Part shown: in pieces, positions 1 to 10,784 of the stretch
Numbering within the stretch: position 1 is the first letter of the stretch
Layout: every line of letters starts with the position of its first letter
Source: Schizochytrium sp. CCTCC M209059
Taxonomy: Eukaryota > Sar > Bigyra > Thraustochytrida > Thraustochytriidae
Direction: 5' to 3'
Assembly: GCA_000818945.1 (NCBI GenBank)
Contig: KN805398.1
Span: forward strand, 267,743 to 331,742
DNA: 64,000 bases
Made by a program: the position numbers and the translations under genes
Notes under the pieces: model-generated
The model's input: only the letters and a program-made list of their open reading frames with translations
Told to the model about the DNA's origin: nothing
Database searches by the model: none

Positions 1-2330
1 AACTGCGTTCGCCGCGGCGCAGCTGCAGCGAGAAGAAAAGAAAAGAAAAACACCTCGCCCGCCTCGAAAGACGCGCCTCGACGGCGAAGACGCCGCGAGT
101 TTGTCTTGTTTGTTTGTTTGTTTGTTTGTTTGTTTGTTTTTTTCTCCACCCTCGCGGGTGGTCTCGGCGATGACGAACGTTGGTTTTATTCAACAAATAA
201 ACAAACGAACCAGCCTAGCTCGCGCTCCTCTCCCGATTCTGAGGTCGCGGCTGCGGCCGAGGTCAAGCCCGAGGTCGCCGCGGCGGAGTTCAAGATGTCC
301 TGGTTTCCAAGCAGGCAGGCAGGCAGGCAAGCAGGCAGGCTCGCGAGGTTCGCCCTGGCCGGGAAGAAGCGAAGGAAGCAAGGCGCGGGTGATCGATCAG
401 ATCCTGGGTCACTTCTGTGATGCGCCTTGCGCGCTGCGATCCGGCCGAGGAGGAAAAGTTCGCAGAGCAGAGAAAAGAAAAGAATAGAAAAGAAAAGAAT
501 AGAATAGAAAAAGAGCGGAGCAGAGCGCGAGTGACGCGACGCCGGGCGCACAAAGTACCCGACCGGGCAGCAGCGACGCGCTTTCTCGGGCAGCGAGCGA
601 GCGAGCTAGCCTAGCTAGAAAGCGAGCGAGCGAGCTCGCCTGCTTCCGGCGTCCGGGTCCGGCGCGGAGAGCGGGCGTGGATGGATGGATGGATGGCACG
701 GCATGGACGATGATGATGGCAAGCATGCGCTCATGCCGACCAACTCCGGCGCGGCGGCGCCGCAGACTCGGCGCGGCGCGACGCGACGCGACGCGACGTG
801 GAGGCCGGGACGGGGCCGGGAGCGGCCGCGGCGGCTTGCGTGGGATGAGGTAAGCGTGACGTCGGCTGTGACGCGACGTCGGCAGCTTTGGTTTGAAAAA
901 AGAGCAGAAGAAGGAGAAGCAACCGCACCAAAAGCGAGCTCGCCGAGGCCCTCGCACGGACAAGCGAGGCGACGAGGTCGATCATCGAGGCAAGCAAGCT
1001 TGCCTCGAGCTCGCTCCAGGGGCCAGGCCGAGGACGCGGACGCGGACGAGGACGAGGAGATCCTTCGCGGCTTTGGAGCTCGAGCTCGCTCCAGGGGCCA
1101 GGCCGAGGACGCGGACGCGGACGAGGACGAGGAGATCCTTCGCGGCTTGGAAGCTCGCCAGTCCATGCCAGGTCGAGCTACCAGCGCCAACATCTCAGGA
1201 GCATGGACATCTCCGCTATCCTGCAGGTCGCCGAGCGATCGATCGATCGATCAATCGTTCGTTCACTTCCAAGGCGCGGCACGGGCGACGCGGTGCAAAT
1301 CGTCGCATCGCTCGCCTGCCTTTTACCTTGCGGCCACGCTGCTTGTGCTCCTGGCCTCGCTAGGTCACTGGGACCTCGGCGCGGCCGCGCCTCCGATGGG
1401 ACGCCGCTGCACTGCCACGATGACGAGCCCGGCAGATCCACGAACACGCTCGCCTCGCTCCAGAGACAGACACGACAGACACACGCACACACACACAGAG
1501 ATCATCGTCGCTCATCCCGGCCAGTCTCCACGCTGCCCGCTGCTGCACGCACGGCCTGCAGCTGCAGCCACGTCGCCATCGCCGTCCCCTCGCTCGACGG
1601 TTCGTCCCTAGACCCCGGCCTCCGCACCCGCACCGGCGACGTCGTAGCCGCAGCTGACATCCACCATGGCCACCGCCACGAGCAGCCGCGCCTGCACCAG
1701 CAGCACCAGCAGCAGCTCCCCGCCCACAACAACGACGACGACGACAACGACGACGACGACAACATCATCAACAACAATATCAACGACGACACCGAGACGG
1801 CGCAAGATCCGCCGGCCGATTCTCGGTTCGCGGCCGCGGCGCGCGAGAGCGACGCGCCGGACCGGCGAGATGGACGCCGTCTCGCGGGTACTGCTCCAGT
1901 TAGTCACCTCCTACCGCACGTGACGCAAGCAAGCAAGCAAGCAAAGCAAGCAAAGCTATCGATCGCATCGATCGCATCGATCGCGTCACCGCGAGGGTGG
2001 GACGCGGGCGGCAAGCAACGCAGGCGATGGCGTCGCCGTCGTACCCGCGGGAGAAAGGCGCGAGAGAGTGGTGCAGCGGTGCAGAAGGGCGGCGAGAGTG
2101 ACGCAAGGCGCGCCCGGACGCACGTCAGCGGCGGCGGCGGCGGCGGCGGCGGCACAACTGCGGCCGCGAGGGACTCCAAGAGACTCCGAGGGAGGGCCCA
2201 AGATCTGCGGGCAGGATCGGCAGCGCCGCTTCTGTCGGAGGGTCGCAGAGCAGGGCGCTTGTGGTCGACATGATGAACCGGGATCTTCGGGGACGCAGGC
2301 ACAGTGCCAGCAGCCGGGTACGTAGACAGT
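1..2330. other. GC-rich repeat-laden stretch, no supported gene
   Basis: No reading frame here resembles a known protein. The open frames on both strands are what GC-rich, low-complexity DNA gives by chance. Visible elements are a TTTG run near 93-139, a GATG run near 679-697, a 75-bp tandem duplication (1007 to about 1150), a CA run near 1482-1497, GATC-rich stretches near 1235-1252 and 1960-1982, and GAC/AAC triplets around 1733-1790. It may be promoter or 5' sequence of a gene to the left; that is inference. Confidence 0.5.
1007..1150. repeat. 75-bp tandem duplication
   Basis: Two adjacent, almost identical copies begin at 1007 and 1082, each starting GAGCTCGCTCCAGGGGCCAG and ending in a GAC/GAG-rich stretch. 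The unit is 75 bp, a multiple of three, so every reading frame through it stays open. Neither frame looks like a known protein. Confidence 0.85.
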
Positions 2331-4520
2331 TACCATGGATGGCTACGGCCAGCTGCAGGTGCAGCAGCAGCAGCAGCCGCCGCAGGTGCAGACGTCAGTC
2401 AGGGAGTCGGCGATGGCTGCAGCGTCGCTTTTGGAGCTATTACGCTGGCTCGCCCCCAGCCATGTCTTCGATGTGTCCACTTTTACCGCAAAGGTTTCCT
2501 CACGACGGCGAGCAGGAGCAGCCAGGCCAGTGCCACACCATTTTGCAGGTAGTCGCTGTCAGTCGTTCTTCCTTTGTCGACGTTGGCACGTAGTACATGC
2601 TCTGCGCAGTTGCAGTACAGCTTGTATTGCTTGCAGTCGAGTTGGGTATATGGTTCGAGCCAACTAGAGTTGACCATGGGGCGACGCGAAAAAACGTTGC
2701 ACAGGTTCAAGATGCTTCCGCCCGCTTCATGTCCAATGGTCGCAGACTTCGGACCGGGGGCCTGATGGGAAAGAGGCTTGGCCTGCAAAGTTGGAATGAA
2801 GGCGTGTGCATCGAAACGAGAAGGCTGCTGCGGTGTACTCGATAAGGCAGAACGAATCTTCGTTCGCACTGCCACTGACCGGCAATGAATGAGACGTACA
2901 AGGCTTGCCTTGCCTTGCCTTGCCTTGACTTGCGCGTTGACGATGCGCGACTTGAACCGTGCAAGCAAAGGCTCAAGTGTATCCTACGTACCTTGCGAAG
3001 AAACATTCCGGTGTATGTGATCACCATATTCACATCGCATATAGCTTGAACGTAGCGGAACGAATCTTCGTTCGCCCTGCCACTGACCGACAATGAGTGA
3101 AACGTACAAGGTTTTACTTGACTTGACAATGTACAACTTGAACCGTGCAAGCAAAAGCCCAACAACAAATGTGAGCTATCGCACCCTGCAAAGAAACTAT
3201 TGGACCACCTTAAGAAAGTGGGCCATCCCAAGGACCTGATGATGTCAGACGGGAAGCTGCTCTAAGAGAGTTAGAATACCGATGAAAAATATCAAAGGGG
3301 CACGATGCGAGAACCACGCATCGGACCGCGCCATGCGGATGCGCGGACTTGAGGACCTGTACAAGGCCGCGCCATTAGTCCGCGCCGAGCTTGATCCGCG
3401 CCCGAAATAATATTAGTACGATCGTAGACCTACTTGGTGAAGTTGGACCAGGGTTGCAACCTGGGGTTACTGAGCCGAATAGACCTGGCGGCAACCAAAG
3501 TCGATGCCAGAACTCGGCAGAACCGAAACATACCCAACTACACCAAAACATCGAAATTTATTCCGAGCAGCAACGTGAAATGCTCTAAATTTACTTTCCC
3601 GTTTCGTGCTAGGCACGAAGCGGAATTCTTTTTTGCGTGTAATGACGTCAAGTCCTTCTTTTCATTCTTTTGTAATTACCGTCAACAAGAAACAATTTGG
3701 TGTGCGTGATCACAATCACATCGCGTACAGCTCAAAATCGTCTTCAATGAAGAAACTGGTTCAACTCATGAACATCTTGACCCAACAATGGATGAGGCGA
3801 TTGCATCTTGCATTACATGGTATATCTAAGATGGAGAGGGTTGCCAATCGGCGACGGCCAGTGGAAAAAAAGAAAGAAAAAAAGCCATGATAGGGCCTAA
3901 TACCAAGTCCAGTGCTCAACTTTAATTTACATCCAGCATCGAGGACCTGTTGCTTATGCAATCATGCAAAGCTCGCCTTGGTGCTCAGCCCTTCATTTTC
4001 TTGAATTCATCTCGTTGTTGTCGTGTCGTGTTCCTCGGGCGTTCCCGGCGGGCGGCCAAGCCTAATTCTAACGTTCCTTTCATGTTCTTTGAGAGATTTT
4101 TTAAAATCATGTTCTCCAAAAAACAAAAACAAAAAACCCAAGGCGATCCGAGTCTCGCTGCGATTGCGCGCGCCGTGAGCAAGCGACGGCTGGGCGCGGG
4201 TGTTACAGACTGCGCCGGCGCCCGCTACCCCGTTGTAGCCCGGCGCGCACAACCAACTTAGAAAGGCTGGTGGGCTAGAGGTGCTCGCTCATCAAGTGAG
4301 CGAAGCCATTCGAGAAGGCTCCCGGCTCTCGACACTCTCTTACTCACCCTCTCTCTCTCTCTCAAGCGCGCGCGCGCGCGCGCTCTCGCCAAGCACGGAC
4401 GCGTGCAAGAACAAGCACGTACGCACGCGCCTCGATCTCGTGTGTTCTTGCTGTCTCGCTGCATCGTGAGGAGTAGACTGCTAAACCTGCGCAGCACGTA
4501 ACAAGAGACGAGCAGAAAAG
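2331..4520. other. AT-richer intergenic stretch with degenerate repeats
   Basis: Base composition falls towards AT compared with the first 2.3 kb. An ATG in good context at 2335 opens a Gln-rich frame, but it runs into sequence with no recognisable protein. Short protein-like stretches, such as a plus-strand frame ending at the TAA near 3264, suggest decayed or unrecognised exons. The last part (about 4330-4400) holds a CT run and a GC run just upstream of the next gene. No gene is called. Confidence 0.4.
2847..3196. repeat. Diverged direct repeat, period about 208 bp
   Basis: Sequence from about 2847 (GCAGAACGAATCTTCGTTCG) recurs from about 3055 (GCGGAACGAATCTTCGTTCG). The match continues through ACTGACCGxCAATGA, CGTACAAGG and TTGAACCGTGCAAGCAAA, with indels between. 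A piece of the unit (about 2996-3050, GTGATCAC...TCACATCGC) recurs a third time near 3685-3735. The copies are diverged, so this is an old duplication or the remains of a repeat family. Confidence 0.75.
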
Positions 4521-7499
4521 ATGGACGATGACGACCTTTTTGGCGATGACTCCGCGTTCCTGCAGAATATACAACAACCACCGCCCCGGCATAGCCATCC
4601 GCAACATCCGCAAACACATCCGCGCCAGCCCCATCAGAGCATGGGAGGCTATCATCCGTCTTCGTCTGGCCATTACGCACCTAATGGAGTCCCTCAATCC
4701 TCTGCTGCGTATGCGCATCAGGGAGGAAGCTACGTGAGCGGCCAAGCCCCGAACGACTATGCAAGAAGGCAACAGCAGCACGCTCAGCAGCAGCGACACA
4801 TTCCTCATCCCCCTTCTCAACAGCCACAGCAACAGCAGCATCAGCACCAACGACAACAACAACAGCATCCGCAGCACCACCAACAACAACAACTCCGGCA
4901 GCAGCAGCAACACCGGCAGCAGCAGCAGCAACAGCAGCAACAACCCTTTCAGGTACCGCAAGGCATGCCTCAACGCGCGTACGAAAACGGCAGGAATTAT
5001 CTGCTAGTTTTGCTCCGCTGGCTCTACATTTACCGCAAGGAAAATTACCCGACCAGCCTCAAGGATACAGCGTCTCGCCACGTTGTGGAGAAAGAAATTG
5101 AGCAGGCCAATGATGCGCGTCGCAAGCTCCAGATTCTGATGCGTTTTCAATCAGAAGCCGGAGTAAAGCAATTCTTCAAGGATTATCACACGTGGAATCG
5201 CCAAATCATGTCGTACTATGTGGCCTTTTGCACCAAGTATCTCGCCAATCAAGAAGCACTCGTCAATGCTGTGAAATCTGTCGAGAAACCAGCCGGCGTC
5301 TTTGATCTCGAAAATGCGGCTCGCAGGGTGGTTCCTATCGAACTCGTCGGCAAGATTCAACACAATGTTGTCAAGAGTGTCGCGAAAATGCTTGAAAAGG
5401 CACACATGAAAAAGAAAGAGGAGAAGCGTCAGCAGCAAATGCAGCAAGGGCCGCCGTCACCCCCATCGCAGACTCCGCAAGCCTCGCAGTCGCAGTTGCA
5501 GCATCACGCGCCGCATGGGCTGCCACCTCACGGGCAGCATCCAGCCGGACCCGTTCCTGGGCAACCGCTCAAGCAAGAGCACCAGCAGCATCCAGCCCGA
5601 CCCGTTCCTGGGCAACCGCTCAAGCAAGAGCACCAGCATCAGCAGCGCTCCGCAGGAATGTTGTCTCAACCTCCAGGGCCGCAGCAAGCGCATGCGATGC
5701 CCAGAAATGGGGTCCCTCAACCGCCATACGCTGGTGGCGCAGGGCCCGTGCGGGGGCCGAGGCCTTCTATTGCACGCAGCCCTTCGAATGCAAGCGCCTC
5801 TTCAAAGCAGTCCGCAAAGTCCAAAAAAGCATCTGCGACGGCCCCCTCCGCGGCCACTGCGGCCAATGCTGCCGCAATGCGCGGACCGCGGCCAATGCCG
5901 GCCCGACCCATGCATGCAGGCATGGCCCCACAAAAGGGCGTCCATCTGACCGCGGCAGGGATGCCCCCACCTCAAATGCAGCATATGCAGCCCCAGGCAC
6001 AGTCGCAAGCCCCACCGCGCGGAATGCCCACGACCTCTAAAAAGGCATCTCGCCCAATTGGACGTCCCCCTGCAGCAACCAAAAAGCAGCAACTGGCCAA
6101 ACCTACGCCCCAACAGCAGCAGCAAATGCAACAGCAGCAAAAGCAAATGCGGCCAAAGCAACAGCAGCAAATGCAGCAGCATCCGCAACTCATGATGCAA
6201 CAGCAACAGCAGCAGCAACAGCAGCAGCAACAAGCTGGCGCGCCGCCGGCTAAAATGAAGCGCACCATCTCAAAGGCTTCCTCGACAGGCTCGAATGCAT
6301 CGAAAAAGAAAAAAGCCAAGACCGCCGCGAGTGCCGCCGCCAATGGGGCAGAAAAGGCGAGCAAAACGAAGAAATCTGCGCCAACCGCAGCATCCTTGGC
6401 GTCAATGCAGAGACCTCCCATGGCACGCGGTCCCAGTAGCTCGGGGACGCCCATCAACAGCGCCGCGACCGCAGCCGCCGCAACCACAGCTCGTACGGGT
6501 TCTCCGGTGCCACCAGGAAGGGGCCCTTCCAGCCCAGTGCCAACCCCTGCAAGCAAGTTGCACAGCACTGGCAGCGACAAAGCCTCCGCTGCGGGCTCGG
6601 GGGCCTCGCGCGGTGGTACGGCCGCAAGCAAGGCAAAGCCTGTCAGCAAACAGACCAAGCCAAGTCGGCAGGACTCGATGAGTTCAATGTCGAAGAACAC
6701 GGCTTCCGACAGCAAGAAGCCACAGCCGACGCTCAAGCTTGACCACGTCCCGTTGCCGCGCGAAATGGTCGCCCCTCTTGTGCGCGACCGCGTCAAGCAC
6801 ACGCTGGGGGCGTCTTTGGGTAACATGATGCAGGTCAAGGACCCGAACCCATGTGTCGACTATTTGTCGAGCGCACTCGCCAGTCTCGTGCAAGATTCGC
6901 TCATAGAGCTTTTGGGACTCAGCAGACATCGCGTAGAGGGCGAATATCAGCGGCGCGTGTACCCCGAGACCTCGAAGCCTTTTGGGCTTGGGGATCGGCT
7001 TGAAATGCTAAAAAAACGCAGGCTCGCGCTCGCTTCAGTGCGCAAGCCAGAAGAGAGCCTCGAAGCGCTTTTTACAGGGCTCAACGAGCGCTCTGAAAAA
7101 GATCTCAGCAAGCCGGAGAAGAGCACCTCCAAGTCGCGCAAGGGAACTCAGGGCGACAAGAAAAAGCAGTTCCTCCAGAGTGAGATGAACAAGCCTGGCT
7201 CGGTCCACAAAGCTGTGTTGGCTGCCAAGGCAGAGTATTTGAATGAGCACCATCGCTCCGAACGAGCATTTCAGGAGCACTTTAAGCAATCTGCCCTCCG
7301 CATTAGAAAGGGGCGCCGGGCCAATGCGGCGGCCCGCGATCTTACACTTCTTCCTATAATGTCACAGTCGCGCGGGTGCCGCGTTACCGTGTCGATGCCG
7401 GAATTGCAGACCTTTTTAAACACTGAGCCTCATGCAGCAGCGCCCAAAGTGCGCCAAGTTTGGGCAAAGTGCAAGTTTGTGCAGTCTCTCGAGACATGA
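4521..7499 (+). CDS. Gln-rich protein with possible TAF4-like C-terminus
   Basis: Single-exon frame of 992 residues, starting at an ATG in good context (AAGATGG). After a short acidic start come polyglutamine tracts coded by mixed CAG/CAA (about residues 90-150), then a predicted helical region (about 160-300) that I do not recognise. A long Pro/Gln/Ala/Ser/Lys-rich middle follows with more polyQ (near residues 530-575). The C-terminal 250 residues contain LSSALASLVQDSLIELLG followed by LSRHR and then DRLEMLKKRR. This order of helices resembles the TAF4 histone-fold region of TFIID. If correct, it is a nuclear basal transcription factor subunit. The TAFH domain of animal TAF4 is not seen. A 51-nt unit is duplicated in tandem at 5538-5639. 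Another Gln-rich coactivator is possible. Confidence 0.6.
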   Translation: MDDDDLFGDDSAFLQNIQQPPPRHSHPQHPQTHPRQPHQSMGGYHPSSSGHYAPNGVPQSSAAYAHQGGSYVSGQAPNDYARRQQQHAQQQRHIPHPPSQQPQQQQHQHQRQQQQHPQHHQQQQLRQQQQHRQQQQQQQQQPFQVPQGMPQRAYENGRNYLLVLLRWLYIYRKENYPTSLKDTASRHVVEKEIEQANDARRKLQILMRFQSEAGVKQFFKDYHTWNRQIMSYYVAFCTKYLANQEALVNAVKSVEKPAGVFDLENAARRVVPIELVGKIQHNVVKSVAKMLEKAHMKKKEEKRQQQMQQGPPSPPSQTPQASQSQLQHHAPHGLPPHGQHPAGPVPGQPLKQEHQQHPARPVPGQPLKQEHQHQQRSAGMLSQPPGPQQAHAMPRNGVPQPPYAGGAGPVRGPRPSIARSPSNASASSKQSAKSKKASATAPSAATAANAAAMRGPRPMPARPMHAGMAPQKGVHLTAAGMPPPQMQHMQPQAQSQAPPRGMPTTSKKASRPIGRPPAATKKQQLAKPTPQQQQQMQQQQKQMRPKQQQQMQQHPQLMMQQQQQQQQQQQQAGAPPAKMKRTISKASSTGSNASKKKKAKTAASAAANGAEKASKTKKSAPTAASLASMQRPPMARGPSSSGTPINSAATAAAATTARTGSPVPPGRGPSSPVPTPASKLHSTGSDKASAAGSGASRGGTAASKAKPVSKQTKPSRQDSMSSMSKNTASDSKKPQPTLKLDHVPLPREMVAPLVRDRVKHTLGASLGNMMQVKDPNPCVDYLSSALASLVQDSLIELLGLSRHRVEGEYQRRVYPETSKPFGLGDRLEMLKKRRLALASVRKPEESLEALFTGLNERSEKDLSKPEKSTSKSRKGTQGDKKKQFLQSEMNKPGSVHKAVLAAKAEYLNEHHRSERAFQEHFKQSALRIRKGRRANAAARDLTLLPIMSQSRGCRVTVSMPELQTFLNTEPHAAAPKVRQVWAKCKFVQSLET
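5538..5639 (+). repeat. In-frame tandem duplication, 51-nt unit
   Basis: Two copies (5538-5588 and 5589-5639) of a 17-residue unit containing PVPGQPLKQEHQ lie inside the Gln-rich protein. They differ by one or two substitutions near the start of the unit and are slightly eroded at the end. The low divergence suggests a recent slip or unequal exchange. Confidence 0.85.
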
Positions 7500-8877
7500 G
7501 AATCTTCGTTCTGTTTGGCACTCGCAATACGTCCTCGCCCGCGTGAGGAGTTCGAGAACATGAAGGACAAATGGGCTTTTGCTCATTCGCAGGCAAGGAA
7601 GGTCACTCGTTTCCGGGAGGGGGGGGGAGGAGAAGGAAGTCGAAAAGGAAAATAGACGGACCAGATTTTTGGCATTTTATAGATATGCTTCGTAACCTTG
7701 CACGTATTGAAAAGCGGACTCATTCTGTTTGACTCGATCCCGCGAGATTTGATCTCGCGATGGTTGCGAAATATTATCGCTTGTTCAACTTATGTGTGCA
7801 TGCACGCGCATCCCACCCAAGGCTCGTAGTACGTTGGCCTTGAGGCACATCGTGTATTTTGTGCTTTGCCTTGGTTGATTTGGAAGAAAGTGTGCGCATT
7901 GAAGGCGCTGCTGCGTCACATTGAGCTGCCTCAAGCACGCAAGACCATCCCATTGACATAGGAAACTCACCAGGTAGGTTAGGGGGCCAGTACTTTGACA
8001 ATTTTCCCACACCTGTTTGATAGGATCTCACAAGTCACTCCTCCAAATCTGGTCGCTTGTCTTGTGTTCACACTTGGCGCCTCGAGATCCACTGTCTAGA
8101 CTTTGCCTTGTTCGATGAAAAGTGCGCAATGAAAGACGCTGTTGCGCCCCCCCCCCCCCACCTTCCTCGTTCACGCAAGTCAAGTTAAGGCTAGGTGTGG
8201 ATGATATCTTCAGTCCTGTCACTGCAAGTCCCAGGCCAGTGATGAGACTTTTGTGTCTGGAAAAAATAAATAAATAAGGAGACATGTGCTGGGCAAGCGC
8301 TGGAGAGGAAAATTTTCGATCGAAGCTATTTGTTTTTTTCGTTTTTATAGACCTTGCCGGCGCAACGAACGCCATCACAGTACATTCGTCCTTGACAAAG
8401 CCCGCCACCTGACTATTGGGTCGCCCAGCTTGTTATCGTGACGTACCAGCCGCAATGTGCGTCGTCGACTGCTACCATAATGGCCGCTTGGACCGGACCC
8501 AATTGCATTCTTCATTATGCACCGCCATGCTATACCTCAAGTTGGCATTGCAGAGCAGCGCTTTGCTCATTCATTCGACCTCAACGCTCTTTTCGGCAGA
8601 CATCATTGGGAGAAATAAAGAAGATTCCACCCTCCGAGGCTGCAGGAAAAGTAGCGAGACGTCAATCAAGACTGACGGATTGAGTTTTACTACAAATCTC
8701 TTCCCGTCGTGCAGACACATTAACACGCAGGCATGCAGGCCATCGTGCACTGCTTGTGCGCATTTATCCCACATACCAATATCTCGTTCTCTGCATCAAT
8801 CTCCCTCGCACGCGTGCGCGATCTAGGGAGCAAGAGATTGAGCGAGAGAGCGAGCGAGCAAGCGAGCGCATGGGCTC
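7500..8877. other. Intergenic region, no supported gene
   Basis: This lies between the 3' ends of two convergent genes. It holds a short hairpin at 7741-7759 (CGCGAGAT, 3-nt loop, ATCTCGCG), a C run near 8147-8159, and a degenerate direct repeat: about 7855-7915 resembles about 8098-8148, sharing CTTTGCCTTG and AAGTGTGCGCATTGAA-like sequence. GAGCGA repeats lie near 8840-8868. No reading frame resembles a known protein. Confidence 0.5.
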
Positions 8878-9635
8878 TTACTGCATGTTGGCGGTCTCAG
8901 CGGGGAGCCTGATCACGATGCCTTCCATCTCCTTGGTCACAATGACCTGGCAGCCAAGACGCGAGGTCTCGGTGAGGCCAAGAGCAAGGTCCAGCATGTC
9001 CTCCTCCTCCTCCTCAGGAACAGGAAGCGAGTGGTAGGTGGCCTCGTCGAGGATGCAGTGGCAGGTGGAGCAGGCCATCTCACCACCGCAGGCGCCCTCC
9101 ATCTCAATATCGTGCTCGTGTGCGACGTCGAGAATGCTGTCGCCGATCTCTGTCAATGCGTCAAGATTTTTTTTTCAACCATACGTCAGTCGTCTGTTTC
9201 GAAATTTTCCTCCATTTCCTTCTCTCTCTCTCCGCTTTTCGTCATCATGCAGTCCTCATGGGAAAAGTACGCAAGCGGGCTTTACGTGCATCGTGTGCAC
9301 GCATGCGCACAACACACTCGCCATCGGCGTTGGCGCCTGAACCGACTGCAAGATTCCCAGCTCTGGGCCAACGCCTCTTCTCCTCTCCCTCCCTTCTTTT
9401 CTTCCCGCTGTCTCTCGGGACCTCACGTACCAGCTTCGACAGTCTCGGTGGCGCCATCTGCGTCCATAAAGACAAGCTTGACGGTGGACATATCCCGCAC
9501 GGCCGACATGCTAGCGCCGCGGAGCATGACGGGGGCCTGGGTCTTGACGAGGCTGTTCGAGGCCGCCAGCGACGTCTGCCTCAAGGCCAGGCGGCTGCCC
9601 TGGCGGCCTGCCGAGCGGAGCACAGAGCCGAGCAT
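8878..9635 (-). CDS. Mitochondrial [2Fe-2S] ferredoxin (adrenodoxin type)
   Basis: Two exons, 9635-9431 and 9149-8878, with a 281-nt intron (GTACGTGAG...TTGACAG) give 158 residues. The join restores the frame across the beta-grasp core (ETVEA|EIGDSILDVAHEHDIEMEG). Cluster ligands are C89, C95 and C98 (C-x5-C-x2-C) and C135, as in adrenodoxin/Yah1-type ferredoxins. The first 50 residues are Arg/Ser/Ala-rich without acidic residues, as in a mitochondrial presequence. Family members pass electrons from ferredoxin reductase to Fe-S cluster assembly and heme or sterol enzymes in the matrix. The start is the first ATG in frame. The gene is divergent from the selenoprotein K gene. Confidence 0.93.
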
Positions 9636-10784
9636 CCTGTCTCGCTTTCTTTCTGTTGGTCTGCCTGCTCGCTCGCGACTCGCAACGACGCAACGCAAGG
9701 CAGCGCAGCGCAGTGCAGGGCGACGCGACGTGCCTTTCTTCGTGCGTGCGTGCGTGCGTGCGTGCGACCGCGAGACCGAGCGTCTGTGCGTCTGAGCGAG
9801 GGCTCCACTCCTGTTGCAGATTTGCGCGTCGCCGTCGCAGCCGCCGCAGCCGCCGCTTTTCCTTCGCCTCGCCGCGCCCTAGGCCCTCGCTACGCGATTC
9901 CCTAGCCCCCCCCGCCCGCACCGGCGCCGCCTCGCGCAAGTGCGCTATCGCAAGTCCACAATCGCCGCCGCGCAAGTCGCGCAAACGCGCATTCCGCACT
10001 CGCCCGCCGCCGCCGCCCCTTAATCCAGGTCTTCCCTGAGCCCCGCGGGCTCTAGCTCGCCCGGCGAGGCGGCGCCCGCGCGCCAGACCAGCCGCGGCTC
10101 CGCCCTGCTGGCCGCGGCGCTGCTCCCGCGGCGGGCGGGCTAGCCGGCGAGGCGGGCGTGCCGCTCCCGCTCGCGGTCTCTGCGCGGTGGTGCGGGTGCG
10201 GGAAGAGAGAGACGCGGGGAGCGAGAGACACCTACTCTTCGAGAGAGACAGGGGGCCGGGGCGCCGACTTCACGCAAGTGCGGAATGCGCGACTGCGCGA
10301 CTTGCGCGCGCGCCTTTGTGGACTTGCGGGCGGCGGCGGCAAGTGCGGCTTCCTAGCTGAAGTGGGAGGGCCGGGGAGGGAGGGGAAAAAAGAGAAAAGA
10401 AGAGGGAGAAACAAGGAAGGAAAGGCGTGCAGGAAACAGGGACAAAAACACGCGCCCTTCGCCTCTGCTTGCTGGGCTTCTTCTGCTCGCTCGCAGCGCC
10501 TGCCGTCTGCATCGGAGACAGAGGCGGGCAGCAGGCAGGAGGAGGAACAACCTTCTAACCGAGGCGACTTGGGACTCGCCGTGCCGCCGTGTTCCTGCGC
10601 CGCCGCGGCTTTACTTCATCCGTGCCGCGGCGCAGCTGGCCAGAGGTGGTCAACGAGCCAGAACGGATAGAAGACGCAGAAATGTTAAAAGAGCCGAGCG
10701 TTCTAGAAGTTAGAGAGTGTCATTTCCAGAGGTTATGGAGGTGCCAGCAGGGGAAGGCGCGGACTCCGAGGCCGACCGAGGAGG
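9636..10784. promoter_or_regulatory. Divergent promoter region with inverted repeat
   Basis: This is the 1.15-kb spacer between the ferredoxin gene (minus) and the selenoprotein K gene (plus). It is very GC-rich and contains a GTGC run near 9740-9765, an imperfect inverted repeat whose arms hold GCAAGTGCG/GCAAGTC motifs, and purine-rich stretches near 10380-10425. It should hold both promoters. Open frames across it have no family signature. Confidence 0.55.
9934..10340. repeat. Imperfect inverted repeat, arms of about 67 bp
   Basis: The left arm (about 9934-10000) is the reverse complement of the right arm (about 10276-10340). Three exact blocks are conserved in order: AGTGCGGAATGCGCG, TGCGCGACTTGCGCG and TTGTGGACTTGCG as read on the right arm. 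Short mismatched spacers separate them. About 275 bp lie between the arms. Its central position between two divergent genes suggests mirrored control elements rather than a transposon, but this is inference. Confidence 0.8.

Noticed and set aside
685..2273. Plus-strand frames of 308 and 356 codons
   Set aside because: Composition is that of GC-rich repeats (Arg/Ala/Asp runs), the two frames overlap, and neither resembles a protein.
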